A DNA stretch of 64,000 nt from Planctomycetota bacterium (GCA_021776785.1 JAJFFF010000004.1:186001-250000), one strand, 5' to 3'; counted from the stretch's first letter, positions 34,452-44,623 are shown. Made by a program: numbers and translations. The notes: a model not told the origin generated them from the letters alone.

Positions 34452-35588
34452 TTACGGCGTCGCGACGCCAACCTGGGCGCACAGGTACAGATACGTGGCC
34501 AGATGCGCGCACACAATCGCCATCCACTCCAGATCGTCGTCGTCAAACGGATCGCGCGCGGGGTCGCGCTCCAGTGCAACAAGGCCGGCCCGCCGAAAAC
34601 TCGAACGGACCGGATGCAACAAGAGATGCCGCTTAACACCAAATGACGCACCGATGACTGATCCGGCTCCGGCGCGGGGCACGCGGAGGCAAATCGGGCG
34701 TTCGATGGCTCGAGCAGCCTGGATCACCTGCGCGTCATGGTCTTCGCCGCCGTCCAGCCCCATCCGCATGTGATGAAAGCGATCTAACACTTCGCCATCT
34801 TTGTCCAACACCATGATGGTGGCGCGGTCGCATTCGACGATTTCAAAGAGCTCGTCGGCGGCGGCGTCCAGTACCGCAAGCGCGGGCTCCTCGGCGTACG
34901 CCAAGATCGCCGCGAAGCGCGAGAGCGCCGCGATGGAGCCGGGCTTCGGCGGCGCACGGAGCGATTGCGGATCAGGCCCGTTGCCTGCCGACATCTCTAG
35001 ACGGCTTTCCTCGCGCGCACCCGTTAAGTCCAAGTCGACCAGCACGGGCAGGCGGTGCTCGGTCAAATCATCCACCGGTGACGGGCGCGGTTTCGAGAGG
35101 GTCGGCTGCGGCGCGAGCTTCCGTTTCGGGCTCGCGGCCGGCACGTCCCCCCCCACCGAAATGAACGCGATCCGCGTATCCCCGATCAACATTTCGTCAC
35201 CGGACTGCAAGCGGTGACGCTTCACCGTAACGCCCTGCACGAGAGTGCCGTTCTTGGAGCCGCGATCAATCACGAAGTAGGCGCCGCCCTCCAACTCGAT
35301 GCGCGCGTGAAAGCGCGACGCCATCGTGTCGTCGATGGGAAGCGTGTTCGCATCGGACCGCCCAATGGTGACGGTGTCTTGGCCCAGTTCGACCACTCGC
35401 TCCTTCCGGCGCGGCGGCTTCACCAGGAGGTGGAACTTGGCACCCTCCACGGGTGGCACGTCCCCCAATGCAGACCCTTTTCCCTGACGCGGCATGGCAT
35501 TTCTACATCGACGTTTTCCGGGGTCGCTCCAGAGTGCCCCGGCCGGAAGCCGCCGCCTGGACGATTCGACTGTCTCAGAGTTAGACAT
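34452..35588 (-). CDS. FHA domain - GAF-like domain protein
   Basis: The 378-residue protein has an FHA domain at about residues 60-145 (VTIGRSDANTLPIDD, then SRFHARIE and DRGSKNGTLVQG). After a Pro-rich linker, a GAF-like sensory domain covers about 230-375 (LDAAADELFEIVECDRATI, DKDGEVLDRF, FDDDDLEWMAIVCAHLATYL). Together they suggest a phosphothreonine-dependent adaptor that also senses a small ligand. The output is unknown, as no HTH or enzymatic domain follows. The start is uncertain: an ATG at 35495 (MPRQGKGS) would drop 31 Arg-rich residues and still keep both domains. Confidence 0.8.
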   Translation of the reverse strand: MSNSETVESSRRRLPAGALWSDPGKRRCRNAMPRQGKGSALGDVPPVEGAKFHLLVKPPRRKERVVELGQDTVTIGRSDANTLPIDDTMASRFHARIELEGGAYFVIDRGSKNGTLVQGVTVKRHRLQSGDEMLIGDTRIAFISVGGDVPAASPKRKLAPQPTLSKPRPSPVDDLTEHRLPVLVDLDLTGAREESRLEMSAGNGPDPQSLRAPPKPGSIAALSRFAAILAYAEEPALAVLDAAADELFEIVECDRATIMVLDKDGEVLDRFHHMRMGLDGGEDHDAQVIQAARAIERPICLRVPRAGAGSVIGASFGVKRHLLLHPVRSSFRRAGLVALERDPARDPFDDDDLEWMAIVCAHLATYLYLCAQVGVATP

Positions 35589-35644
35589 TTCGCGACGCAG
35601 GGATCGATTCTAAGACCCGCTCGCCGCACGCCTCTTCCGGGGTG

Positions 35645-36637
35645 CTATTCGTTGGCCAGGGCATCCAAGACGGCCGTAAGACCGATGACCGCGTGGGCAA
35701 GCTTGTCGTAGCTCAGCTTGTCCGGTGTGTCCTCGTCGGTGTGATAGTACGGATACCGAAACGGCGCCGTGTCCGTGATCATGATCGCGGCATAACCCTC
35801 CTGCCAAAACGACCAGTGGTCGGACCACCCCACACCGGGCAAGACATCGAACATCGCGGTCCCAGACGACGGGATTGTGGCGTGCGCGCGAAACACGCCG
35901 ATGGCCTGTCTCACGAGCGACGCCGAACCGACGTTGCCCACAAACGCGACGAAGTTTCCAGTATCGGGGTACAGCGCTTTCAGCGCGGCGTGGGGATACG
36001 TCTGGCTGTCCGCTTCGTCGGTGAAGTAGCCGAGCGTTTCCAGACTCAGCATCGCGACGACGTTCTCGTTGCGCGCGCGACACCGTTTCGCGTAGTGCAC
36101 GCTGCCCATGTCCTCGGTTTGAAAATACGGCGGCTCCTCGTTGGCGAACCACACGAATCGCACCGTTCGTTTGCAGGAGCGATTCGCGAAGCGGCGCGCC
36201 AAGGCGAGCACGGCAGCGGTTCCGCTCCCGTTGTCGTTGGCGCCGGGACTCCCCGCGACGGAGTCGTAATGCGCACCGACAACGACGATCTCGGCATTGC
36301 CTTTTCGCTCCGCCTCCAGATTGACACCGTCCCTCTCGGACTCGATGGCATAGGTTTGCCGCTGCGGCGTGTAGCCCGCGCGCTTTACCTCCGATTCGAG
36401 ATACTGCAGCGCGGCAAGGTACGCCGCGGGATGCAGCATGTTGCGCTCTCCGCCGAGAGACTCGACGTCGCGTAGGATCTCGGCTTCCAGGCTCTCTTGC
36501 GCGGGCGCGGGCAACGGCGCGCGAGCCGCCGGCGGCGTCGCCGGGCCCGGCATCCAAAACAGATACAAACAAAGGCCCAACACGGCGAACGCCAGGCCGC
36601 CGTAGATGGCGAGCCGCCAACGGTTCTTGCGCGTCAT
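35645..36637 (-). CDS. M28 family zinc metallopeptidase, membrane-anchored
   Basis: The 330-residue protein has a signal anchor (RLAIYGGLAFAVLGLCLYLF) and then an M28 aminopeptidase domain. VVVGAHYDSVAGSPGANDNG supplies zinc ligands His and Asp, ANEEPP the catalytic Glu and a ligand Glu, MLSLETLGYF and the late SDHWSFWQEG and TAPFRYPYYHTDEDT the remaining ligands. It should cleave peptides on the outer face of the inner membrane. The ATG overlaps the amidohydrolase stop as ATGA. Confidence 0.93.
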   Translation of the reverse strand: MTRKNRWRLAIYGGLAFAVLGLCLYLFWMPGPATPPAARAPLPAPAQESLEAEILRDVESLGGERNMLHPAAYLAALQYLESEVKRAGYTPQRQTYAIESERDGVNLEAERKGNAEIVVVGAHYDSVAGSPGANDNGSGTAAVLALARRFANRSCKRTVRFVWFANEEPPYFQTEDMGSVHYAKRCRARNENVVAMLSLETLGYFTDEADSQTYPHAALKALYPDTGNFVAFVGNVGSASLVRQAIGVFRAHATIPSSGTAMFDVLPGVGWSDHWSFWQEGYAAIMITDTAPFRYPYYHTDEDTPDKLSYDKLAHAVIGLTAVLDALANE

Positions 36638-37857
36638 CGGAGAGGCACTTTCGCGTGCTCGTAAAAAACGCGCGGCGCAAAGCCCCGGCCCGTATCCGGC
36701 GATCGCAGCGTGCGTTTTAGAACAAAGTCAAATAGGAGAGGGTGATAGCGATAGATCTCATTGAGTGCGTCGCGCTCGCTGTCGGTGATGAGGCCAAGGT
36801 CGCGCAGCTTGCCGGTGCGGATGAGGAAGTTCACGGCCGGAAGCGGATAGTCGCTGCCGTTGACCAAACGGTCGTGAAGATCCCGGCGATCGAGCAACGT
36901 GAGCAATGGACGCGGCAACCGATTGAACTGCACGGTCGCTGAGATTTCGCCGAACACCAACCCGCGGTAGCGCGGTTCCTCCATCAATTCCATGAAGTGG
37001 TCGAAGTTGGTGCGGCCTCCGTTCTGGCCCAAACTCGCGGCGTGCGCCACGATCACCTTGACGCCCGCATCCAACGCGCGCCGCAAACGCCGCGGGTCGC
37101 CCAGCACCTGGTCGGCATCCGCCTCAACCGCCTTCTCCTCGCCCCCGTGGGTCAAGATCGCCATGTCGAGACGTCGCAGCGCCGCATAAAAAGCGTCGCA
37201 CTGCGGGCTCGCCGGATCCATGCCCATGGCGTTGGGCAACCACTTCACGATGCGGGCGCCGCGCGCGCGCGCCGCCTCCAAACGGGCGATCGCGTCCTTA
37301 CGATAGGGATGGACCGACGCCGCCGCGACCAAACGCGCACCGTGCTTGTCCGCCAACGCCGCCACGGCGTCGTTGGGCATGTAGAACTCTGTTTTCTCGT
37401 CGACAAACGATCCATCGGCCGCCACGTGGCGATCAAACGGAAGAAGCAGGTAGCGTCCTGAGCCCGGCACGTGACGCACGAGATCCAAGAAGCGGTCGCG
37501 ATACGCCTTGTCGGCCTGTGCGACGTCCTCGACGCCCGCGGCGGACAGGTACACGAGGAAGCGCGCACGACGCAGCGGGTGCCGCCACGATCGCATCGCC
37601 GGATGCACAAACGCATGCGGGGTATCGCTCCCGGTAGCGACGATGTGGACGTGGTAGTCCGCCAGTCGCGCGGTATCGATTCCCGCAAACGCCCGGTCCA
37701 AGAGCGCCCGCGCATCTTTGGAAAGCTGATCAGCCAACGCACTCGGTTGTCCGTCGAAGTCGCCGCCGAGCTTCGTAACGATCCAGGACCGACTCGCAAC
37801 AACCGCGATCACCAATAGGATGATCACGACGCCGAACCATTTGAGAAAACGTTTCAA
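36634..37857 (-). CDS. membrane-anchored amidohydrolase-2 family protein
   Basis: The 407-residue protein has an N-terminal hydrophobic anchor (WFGVVIILLVIAVVASRSW) and an amidohydrolase-2 TIM barrel. The metal-binding HxH is in LADYHVHIVAT; further barrel motifs are RIVKWLPNAMGMDP, MAILTHGGEEKAV, VKVIVAHAASLGQ and LVNGSDYPLPAV. The natural substrate is unknown. The TTG start at 37857 overlaps the regulator's stop as TTGA, and no other start lies before the anchor. Coupling to an M28 peptidase on one side and a large regulator on the other suggests a shared, possibly peptide-derived, substrate. Confidence 0.88.
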   Translation of the reverse strand: MKRFLKWFGVVIILLVIAVVASRSWIVTKLGGDFDGQPSALADQLSKDARALLDRAFAGIDTARLADYHVHIVATGSDTPHAFVHPAMRSWRHPLRRARFLVYLSAAGVEDVAQADKAYRDRFLDLVRHVPGSGRYLLLPFDRHVAADGSFVDEKTEFYMPNDAVAALADKHGARLVAAASVHPYRKDAIARLEAARARGARIVKWLPNAMGMDPASPQCDAFYAALRRLDMAILTHGGEEKAVEADADQVLGDPRRLRRALDAGVKVIVAHAASLGQNGGRTNFDHFMELMEEPRYRGLVFGEISATVQFNRLPRPLLTLLDRRDLHDRLVNGSDYPLPAVNFLIRTGKLRDLGLITDSERDALNEIYRYHPLLFDFVLKRTLRSPDTGRGFAPRVFYEHAKVPLR

Positions 37858-40800
37858 GGGCTCACCTTCGCTGTGACGGCAGCGAGCGTCGCCGCGAGCT
37901 CCTGCTCGCCTTCCAATTCTCCCCGCAAGCGCGCCAACACCGCCACGGCTCGTTTGCGATGCGCCGTGGCGGCGGCACCCTTCGCCGCCGCCGCCGCAGC
38001 GCGATGGACGCGCCACGCCGCAAGCGGCCGTTTTTCGTCGTCGACCAAAGCCAACGCTTCGGCGCGTGCGGCCTCGGCGGCGGCGCAATCTCCGGCCATG
38101 TCGGCGGCACGGGCCGTCCCCAAGAACGCCAGGGCGCGATAGGTCCGCTCTCCCGAACAGCGCGCCAGGTCGTGGAGTCGCTCCGCCGCGTTCGCGATCG
38201 GTTCGGCAGCGTCGGACTGGAGCGCGAGGGACAGCTCCGCCCAACGCAGCGGCAGATGCAACATCCAATCGACGTCAAACGGCGTGGTTGCGATGGCTTC
38301 GGAAACGCCAATCAGTTGATGCGCGGCGTCCGCGTGGCGCCCGAGCCCGAGTTCGGCAAGACCACACACGATTTGAGCGTGAAAGAGAAGTTGACCCGCT
38401 TCGGATGGGTTCGTCGCCGCGCGCGCAAGCGCGGGACCGGCCAGCGCGCGCGCACGCTCAAACGCACAAGCCTGCTCCGCCAACTGCGCGCGGTTCAGGC
38501 CGAATAGTGCCAACCAAAGGTCGTGACCGTTCTTGCGTGCGATGTTCTCCCCGCGCTCCAACACGGTTCGCATCTCCCGCCAGCGACCCGCGTGCAACAG
38601 AGCCCACGCGTGGAAAAAATGCGCCAACAAATGATCGAACGCGTCGCCCTGCGCGAGCGTAAGGCGCGTCGCCTCCAGAGCCGCGCGATCCGCCGCCTCG
38701 TAGTCTCCGCGCAGCATTTCCAAAAAGATGGAGCGCACCAGGTGTAGCCGCAACCACTCCGGTTGCTCCGCCGCGCGCGCGGAGATGACAGCCTCCTCGC
38801 AGGCTCGCACCGCCGGCGCACTCCACCCGCGAAGGCTCAGGTTCCAGTGTCCACACCATCCGCGCACATGCGCGCGGAGTTCGTCATCGTCTAGGCGCTC
38901 GGCGGCCGCGGCAGCCCGATCAACGGCGCGCAAACAGAGATCGCGGGCAACCCAAAACAACGCGCTCGCCAGGTAGAGTTCGGCTTGCGCCTCACGCGCC
39001 GGAAGCTGTTGCGCGCGCGCCGTCTCGGCCACCGCTTCGAATTCCTGCGCCGCGCCCTGCATGTCGCCCATCGCACGCAGCACAAGCCCGCGGTCGGTCA
39101 AGACGTCCATAACCGCACGGTCGCGGTCCTTGCCCCACAATCGCGAGGCGACTTGCGTGGCCGCGGCGAGATGCTTGAGAGCTTCCCGATTCGCGTGGCG
39201 AAGACGAGCCCCGCGCGCCGCCGCCAGTCGGTACGCAACCGCCTTGTCCTCCAACCGGCCCTCTTCGAAATGGACGGACAAGACCGCCGCGATCTGATGC
39301 GCGTTCTCGCCGTAGCCCGCTTCGAGCCGCTCGCCCAAGGAGCGATGCACTCGGACACGGTCCGCAGGATTCAACAGGTCGAGCAACACGTGTTGGATGA
39401 GCGTGTGCTCAAACGTGTAGCGGGCGCTGATCGTCCCGTCAGGCCACGGCACGGCCTCGGACGGCCGCACCAACTCGTGTCGCCGCGCCATGCGATCGCA
39501 ACGCCGCTCGGCTTCGACCGGCTCCATGCCGATCGCGTCCGCGACTGCGGTCACATCGAACTCGCGCCCGGCCGTGCTCGCGGCCGACAAAAGCTCGCGA
39601 TCCGCGGCGTCCAACTCCGTAATGCGACGCTCCACGATCTGTCGCACCGTGTCCGGCACGCCCACGTTGAGTTCGCTCGGATCGACCGTGAGCCGCCCTT
39701 CCGCGTCGACAAGATCTTGCTCCACCAAGTGATCGACGACGTGCACCATAAACAGAGGGTTGCCGCCCGTGCGTTCGCAGATGGCATGCGCCAACGCCCC
39801 GACGTCCTCGGCGCCGAACCGCGCGCGGAGATAGCACTCAACATCGGCCTCGCCGAGCGATCCGAGCGCCAGTTCACCACAACCCGGCCGCCCCAGGAGT
39901 TCGCGCGCCACATCGCGCAAGGGGTGGCTGCGCAACACGACGTCGGAGGGTCGATGCGTCGTAACAATCATCAATCGCGCCGGCCCGAGTCGTCGCGCGA
40001 GCAACGAAACAAGATCCAGCGTGGAGTAGTCGCTCCAGTGCAGATCCTCCAACAGAAGAACCAACGTTTCGCCGGGCAAGAACACTTCGAATGCTTCCGC
40101 AATCTCGCGCAGCATGCGTTCCCGCGTGGCGCCCATCGCCTCCAACCGCAGCCGGTCGCCGTTTAACCGTTCCGCGATGGCGGGGAGCTGCAGAGCCCAC
40201 GTCGGGGCGTATCGCGTGAGCAAACTCAGTGTCTCGTCGGCGCGCGACTCGCGGACGAGCCGGCTAATCGCCTCGAGAACGGGCAAGTAGGCTTCGCCCT
40301 CGCCGTAGTGCTCGATGCACTGACCGCTCGCGACGCGAACGTTGGGCCGCGCCGCCGCGCTGCGCCCGAACACGTCGACCAAACTCGATTTGCCGATTCC
40401 AGCTTCGCCCGTCACCAACAGGACCTGCCGCTCGCCCGCACTCGCCCGATCCAACGCGGTGTCGAGGCGCGCGAGGGCCGACTTTCGCGCGACGAACGTC
40501 GCGGGCCGCAAAGGTCCGGACTGGAGCGGCGCCGGCGCCACGTCCACCGCCGCACCGCGCGTCGCGCCGATGAATCGATAGCCGCGCCGGTGAACCGTTT
40601 GAATAAACCGCGGCTCCTTCGGGTCGTCATCTAACGCCTTGCGGATCTCGCGCACGCAAACTTTGATCACGGCGTCGCCCACAACCGTGTCTCCCCAAAC
40701 CGTATCGAGGAGGCTTTTTTTCGTGACGAGCTGGCCCGCGTGGGACCAGAGGTGGTCAAGCACAGCAAACGCTTTGGGCGTCAGCGCGACTTCGGCGTCG

Positions 40801-40865
40801 CCACGCCATACGCACTCGTTTCGGCGATCCAGCCGAAACGCCCCAAAATCGCCCTCACTCTGCAT
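37854..40865 (-). CDS. winged-helix transcriptional regulator with AAA/STAND ATPase and TPR-like region
   Basis: The 1,003-residue protein starts with an OmpR/CadC-type winged helix (ALTPKAFAVLDHLWSHAGQL, KVCVREIRKALDDD, VHRRGYRFIG to residue 100). An AAA ATPase follows: Walker A GEAGIGKSS at 153-161 and Walker B LVLLLEDLHWSD near 268-279. The C-terminal 500 residues are Ala/Leu/Arg-rich helical repeats of TPR type. The layout is that of large STAND-family activators (such as MalT or SARP-type), which bind an inducer in the repeats and DNA with the winged helix. It is the first gene of a coupled operon with the amidohydrolase and M28 peptidase. Confidence 0.9.
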   Translation of the reverse strand: MQSEGDFGAFRLDRRNECVWRGDAEVALTPKAFAVLDHLWSHAGQLVTKKSLLDTVWGDTVVGDAVIKVCVREIRKALDDDPKEPRFIQTVHRRGYRFIGATRGAAVDVAPAPLQSGPLRPATFVARKSALARLDTALDRASAGERQVLLVTGEAGIGKSSLVDVFGRSAAARPNVRVASGQCIEHYGEGEAYLPVLEAISRLVRESRADETLSLLTRYAPTWALQLPAIAERLNGDRLRLEAMGATRERMLREIAEAFEVFLPGETLVLLLEDLHWSDYSTLDLVSLLARRLGPARLMIVTTHRPSDVVLRSHPLRDVARELLGRPGCGELALGSLGEADVECYLRARFGAEDVGALAHAICERTGGNPLFMVHVVDHLVEQDLVDAEGRLTVDPSELNVGVPDTVRQIVERRITELDAADRELLSAASTAGREFDVTAVADAIGMEPVEAERRCDRMARRHELVRPSEAVPWPDGTISARYTFEHTLIQHVLLDLLNPADRVRVHRSLGERLEAGYGENAHQIAAVLSVHFEEGRLEDKAVAYRLAAARGARLRHANREALKHLAAATQVASRLWGKDRDRAVMDVLTDRGLVLRAMGDMQGAAQEFEAVAETARAQQLPAREAQAELYLASALFWVARDLCLRAVDRAAAAAERLDDDELRAHVRGWCGHWNLSLRGWSAPAVRACEEAVISARAAEQPEWLRLHLVRSIFLEMLRGDYEAADRAALEATRLTLAQGDAFDHLLAHFFHAWALLHAGRWREMRTVLERGENIARKNGHDLWLALFGLNRAQLAEQACAFERARALAGPALARAATNPSEAGQLLFHAQIVCGLAELGLGRHADAAHQLIGVSEAIATTPFDVDWMLHLPLRWAELSLALQSDAAEPIANAAERLHDLARCSGERTYRALAFLGTARAADMAGDCAAAEAARAEALALVDDEKRPLAAWRVHRAAAAAAKGAAATAHRKRAVAVLARLRGELEGEQELAATLAAVTAKVSP

Positions 40866-40971
40866 GGTCTGACCGCAATCTTACCGAAACGTAACCGCGT
40901 CGCTTATGACTTCCCGCCGGCGAGCGGCGACCCTTTCCTCCAGCCCCAACACACCCTCTGGAGGACAAACT

Positions 40972-43900
40972 GTGCGAATTGCTCGACGTATTCGGCCCGG
41001 CATCGAATGGCGACACTACATCCGAGCCGGCTATCTCTATTTCTTACTCGCGGCCTGTTCCAGCAACAACGCGACGCCGCAAGACGACGGCGGCGGCGAC
41101 GAACCGCCCCCTGGCGATGGCGCCGTCACGCTTGCCGGCGCGGCCTTTAAGGGCACCGCGGTCGGCTCTACTGTGCGCGTGTTCCGCGTGACCGACACGG
41201 GCACGAAAATCACACCGCCGATCGCGCAAACCACGACGGACGCGAGCGGTCAGTACACGGTCTCGTTCGACGGCGCGGGCCCGGTGCGCGTCGAGGCCAC
41301 CGGCGGAACCTACACCGACGAGGCCACCGGTCAGCCGAAGACGATTCCGGACGCGATGCCGCTCGCCGCGGTCGTCGACTCTGTGGATGGGACGGCGCAG
41401 GTTTCGCTCACCGCCGTTACGACGTTGCAGGCGATCGTGTTTGACGCGCTGAGCAACCGCGTCGACTTCGACGCCGCGTCGTCCATCGCGAACGCACGGT
41501 CCATGATCGACGATCACTTCCAGCTGACCGACGGCACCGCACAACCGCAGCTGACCGGCTCCGTCGATGAAGTCACGATCATGGCGATCAGCCTGGCGAT
41601 GTCGCAACTTGGCCTGAACCTCAGCGTGGACCCGATGGAGGTGATCTACGCGCTGGGCCGCGACGTCGCGCACGACTTCTCGTTCGACGGCAAAGATCGC
41701 GGCGTGGATGTGTCCGTCGGCGCGGGCGCGCTGCCAGCGAACACGGGAACGTCCGGGATCCTGGACGCGTTTCGCGCGACGCAGACGCTGACCGGCAATC
41801 CACTCATCGCGGCGGAGAACGTGTTGTCGCAACTAACGGCCGACGTTTGTCCGCCGCCGGTTGTCTTCGGCCTCACGGGTTTCTTCTCGATCAGCGATTC
41901 AGAAGTCTCCGTGATCGTCGGCAACGCCAACCCGGACTTCTCGACAAAAATCACGATCGGCGGCGTCGTCCTGAACGTGGACACGATTCGAAACGTCGGA
42001 CTCGACTCGTCAGCGCCGATTTTCTCCTTCGTCGGGGAACTCGAAGCCAACCTCTTCGCCGGCAAACACGACGTCGTGATCGAACAGACGAAACCGAACG
42101 GGAAAAAGTTTCAGCAAAAACTCCCCGGTATTGTGTGTGTCGTAAGCGACTTCTTGTCCGCGACGACGTTCGGCACGCTTTCGTTCGCGGGCGGTTCGCA
42201 ACTGAGGATCAAAGCGACCGACGCCGGCGCGGGCCTGGTTACGCAGGACGGCGTTACGCTGCCTCCGGACGCTGCGACCTCGCGTTCGCAGACTGTGACG
42301 ACCAATCCGGCCGGCGGTTCGAGTGTGATCGAATTCCGCATCGGCGGCCAAACGTTCACCATCGATGCGAGCTTCGTCGCCGAACAAGAAGACGCTGCGC
42401 AACGCGACGCCCGGCGCGCCGCGCTGGCCGGAAGTTGGTGCGACTTTGGCCCGACGGGCCCGCCCCTCCTCATCGTCATCAATGCGGACGGAACGGCTTC
42501 GCTCATTCTGCTCGAACCCAATGAAGACGGAGACTTCGTTCCGACTTCGGATACGCCGCTTCCGGCCGTGGTCAACGTTCTCGCCAACGACCACGTTGAA
42601 ATCTCGACCCCGCTCGGCGTCCGTCAGTTCACCCTGGTCGAGAACGACGAGGTCATGATTGGATGTTCGGTGGTCGTCAAAAAGCCCGCTGGCTTTGCGA
42701 TCGGCTTGCTGGCGGGCACGTGGAACACGATCGGATACGGGACGTTTAACAACAGCCCGATCGTCGTCGGCGGCACGCTGGAGGCAGACGCCAACGGCAA
42801 AGTGAACTGTTCGATCCAAGCGCTGTCGGGAAACACGTCGTTTCCGGGCTGGAAGGGCGAGATTGACTTCACGGCAAGCGACGACGGCGCACTCTCAGGC
42901 CAAGAGCCCAGCGTCTTAGGAGCCCTCATCAAGCTGCAGATGAACCGACTCAACACGTTGATGATCGGCAAGAGCATCTCGCTCGACGAAGCGTGCCCCT
43001 ACGATCTCAACTGGGTTGCGGTTCGACCGTGCCCGCTCGACGCCGGAGACCTCGAAGGCGGATGGAGCGGCGGCGCCACGCTGTTCATGGGCGGCGGCGC
43101 GACGATTGGCGCGGAGAGCTACGCCTTCGCCAAGGCCGGCGGCAACAACTTTGCGTCGAACTATTCGTTTGATGAGGAGATGACGGAGACGCCGTCGTTC
43201 ATCAGTTTCCCCTACCAAACACGGACCATCGCGCAGCGATCCGACGTGATGCTCAGCCCCAATGGAATTCTTCGGTGGGCGAATGGGACACAAGCCGGTT
43301 TGATGTCGAAAGACGGCGATCTGATGTTTGAGTTCGAGATCAACGCTTCCACGCGTCTCTCGTTCTTGTCGCAAATCGCCGCGCCGCCCATCCTCGTCTC
43401 GATTCGCGCGCGGGCGTCGGGCTTCCAAACGAGCAAGACGTTTCAAGGCGAGATGAACGAGATCGAATTCGGGATCGAGACCGGGTTTGGGCCGGGAAGT
43501 TTTGACATCGCGGCGACCACGCGCGTCAGCGAAGGTCGGCGGCTCGAGAACGGCCTGCGTGACGATGGCCTGGGAACGCTCCAGGATCCGACCAACGGAC
43601 GAAAAAAGGTGGTCGTCCGCACCGGAAGCGATGGCGTGCCGACAGCAAGCGGCGCCGACGATAGTCGCCCTGTCGCGGAAGCGTACGCCGTGGTCTCAAA
43701 CCATCTGTTTTTCCTCGCACAATCGCTGGAGGGCGGGGCGATCGTCGGCCCGCCCATCACGGCGCAGGGCAAGATCACGTCCGACGGCGAGATCGCGGTC
43801 TTGCGTGGGCCGGCTGAGGGCCACGGCGGGTTCTTGCGCATTCTCGCCAAGAAAACGATCACAGCGCCGACGATCACGGGCGCTTACACCATCGCGTGCT

Positions 43901-44553
43901 TGGCGCTCGACTACGACGAGCTCGGCCCCACGACGCACACGGTCCGTGGCACGATCACGTTCGCAGGCGACGGCACGTTTGCAGCTTCGCTTACACGCGC
44001 CGTGGAGAACATAAACGGCCTGGGTATCGCGACGCCGGTTAACGAGTCCGGCACGTTTACCGTCACCGACGACGGGCGCTTCACGCTAACGACGGCGGAG
44101 GGAACCACGCTGAAGGGCATGGTCGCCCGCAACGGCGAATCCATCTTTTTGGTGGACGCGAACGAGGCGTCAACGCGCAGCGAGCTCTGCGTCTGCGTGA
44201 AGCAAGGTGCGACGGATCGCGCGCGCGGATCGTATCTCTCGCTCGGCATGCGCTTCGACCTCTTTCCGTTCAACCGCGTCCAGTTCACGGGCGAGTCGGA
44301 CGAGGTGTTGCGGAGAGCCGACAACGATCTCGATCTCCGTCAACGCCGGTTCGTGGCTCCCGCCAACTTCGCGCAGGGCACGCTTGAGTTTTTCAACCAG
44401 AGTGCGACCGAAGTGCTGGCTCCGAACGGAAGCTGGACGTTCCAGTTCGACTTCCAAAAAGACGAGGGCGCGCTCGCGCCAAGCGGTGCGATCGGTGTGC
44501 TGGTCCCGGAACCGCTCCGCGGATCACGATTGCGCATCCTGATCGGGAATTGA
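40972..44553 (+). CDS. very large lipoprotein with carboxypeptidase-regulatory-like domain
   Basis: The 1,193-residue product starts at a GTG placed seven bases after GGAGG. The signal (AGYLYFLLAACSSNN) has a lipobox LAAC, after which comes an acidic, Gly/Pro-rich linker. The first mature domain (TAVGSTVRVFRV, TTTDASGQYTVSFDG) looks like a carboxypeptidase-regulatory-like beta-sandwich. A second segment (FGLTGFFSISDSEVSVIVG) resembles an IPT/TIG fold. The rest contains repeated beta-rich blocks with the recurring themes GTW/GSW and NGxxxFLVDAN. It is probably a surface-exposed outer-membrane lipoprotein. Starts up to 40906 would lack the Shine-Dalgarno. It is divergent from the ATPase regulator. 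Confidence 0.8.
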   Translation: MRIARRIRPGIEWRHYIRAGYLYFLLAACSSNNATPQDDGGGDEPPPGDGAVTLAGAAFKGTAVGSTVRVFRVTDTGTKITPPIAQTTTDASGQYTVSFDGAGPVRVEATGGTYTDEATGQPKTIPDAMPLAAVVDSVDGTAQVSLTAVTTLQAIVFDALSNRVDFDAASSIANARSMIDDHFQLTDGTAQPQLTGSVDEVTIMAISLAMSQLGLNLSVDPMEVIYALGRDVAHDFSFDGKDRGVDVSVGAGALPANTGTSGILDAFRATQTLTGNPLIAAENVLSQLTADVCPPPVVFGLTGFFSISDSEVSVIVGNANPDFSTKITIGGVVLNVDTIRNVGLDSSAPIFSFVGELEANLFAGKHDVVIEQTKPNGKKFQQKLPGIVCVVSDFLSATTFGTLSFAGGSQLRIKATDAGAGLVTQDGVTLPPDAATSRSQTVTTNPAGGSSVIEFRIGGQTFTIDASFVAEQEDAAQRDARRAALAGSWCDFGPTGPPLLIVINADGTASLILLEPNEDGDFVPTSDTPLPAVVNVLANDHVEISTPLGVRQFTLVENDEVMIGCSVVVKKPAGFAIGLLAGTWNTIGYGTFNNSPIVVGGTLEADANGKVNCSIQALSGNTSFPGWKGEIDFTASDDGALSGQEPSVLGALIKLQMNRLNTLMIGKSISLDEACPYDLNWVAVRPCPLDAGDLEGGWSGGATLFMGGGATIGAESYAFAKAGGNNFASNYSFDEEMTETPSFISFPYQTRTIAQRSDVMLSPNGILRWANGTQAGLMSKDGDLMFEFEINASTRLSFLSQIAAPPILVSIRARASGFQTSKTFQGEMNEIEFGIETGFGPGSFDIAATTRVSEGRRLENGLRDDGLGTLQDPTNGRKKVVVRTGSDGVPTASGADDSRPVAEAYAVVSNHLFFLAQSLEGGAIVGPPITAQGKITSDGEIAVLRGPAEGHGGFLRILAKKTITAPTITGAYTIACLALDYDELGPTTHTVRGTITFAGDGTFAASLTRAVENINGLGIATPVNESGTFTVTDDGRFTLTTAEGTTLKGMVARNGESIFLVDANEASTRSELCVCVKQGATDRARGSYLSLGMRFDLFPFNRVQFTGESDEVLRRADNDLDLRQRRFVAPANFAQGTLEFFNQSATEVLAPNGSWTFQFDFQKDEGALAPSGAIGVLVPEPLRGSRLRILIGN

Positions 44554-44599
44554 AGTGCCGAAACCAGAGCGTTTGCTTTGGGGCTAGCGGATTTCCGCA

Positions 44600-44623
44600 G
44601 GGCCGGGGTGCAAGCCCCGGCCC
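44600..44623 (+). terminator. strong hairpin after the large lipoprotein gene
   Basis: A perfect 9-base stem GGGCCGGGG/CCCCGGCCC with a 6-base loop lies 47 bases beyond the lipoprotein stop and is followed only by ATTTCGC. It is likely to limit read-through even without a T-tract. The rest of the space to 44929 shows no gene that I can support. Confidence 0.5.

Noticed and set aside
34310..34636. A 108-residue plus-strand gene starting within the inverted repeat
   Set aside because: Its second half is antisense to the FHA-GAF coding sequence, and it has no Shine-Dalgarno or recognisable domain.
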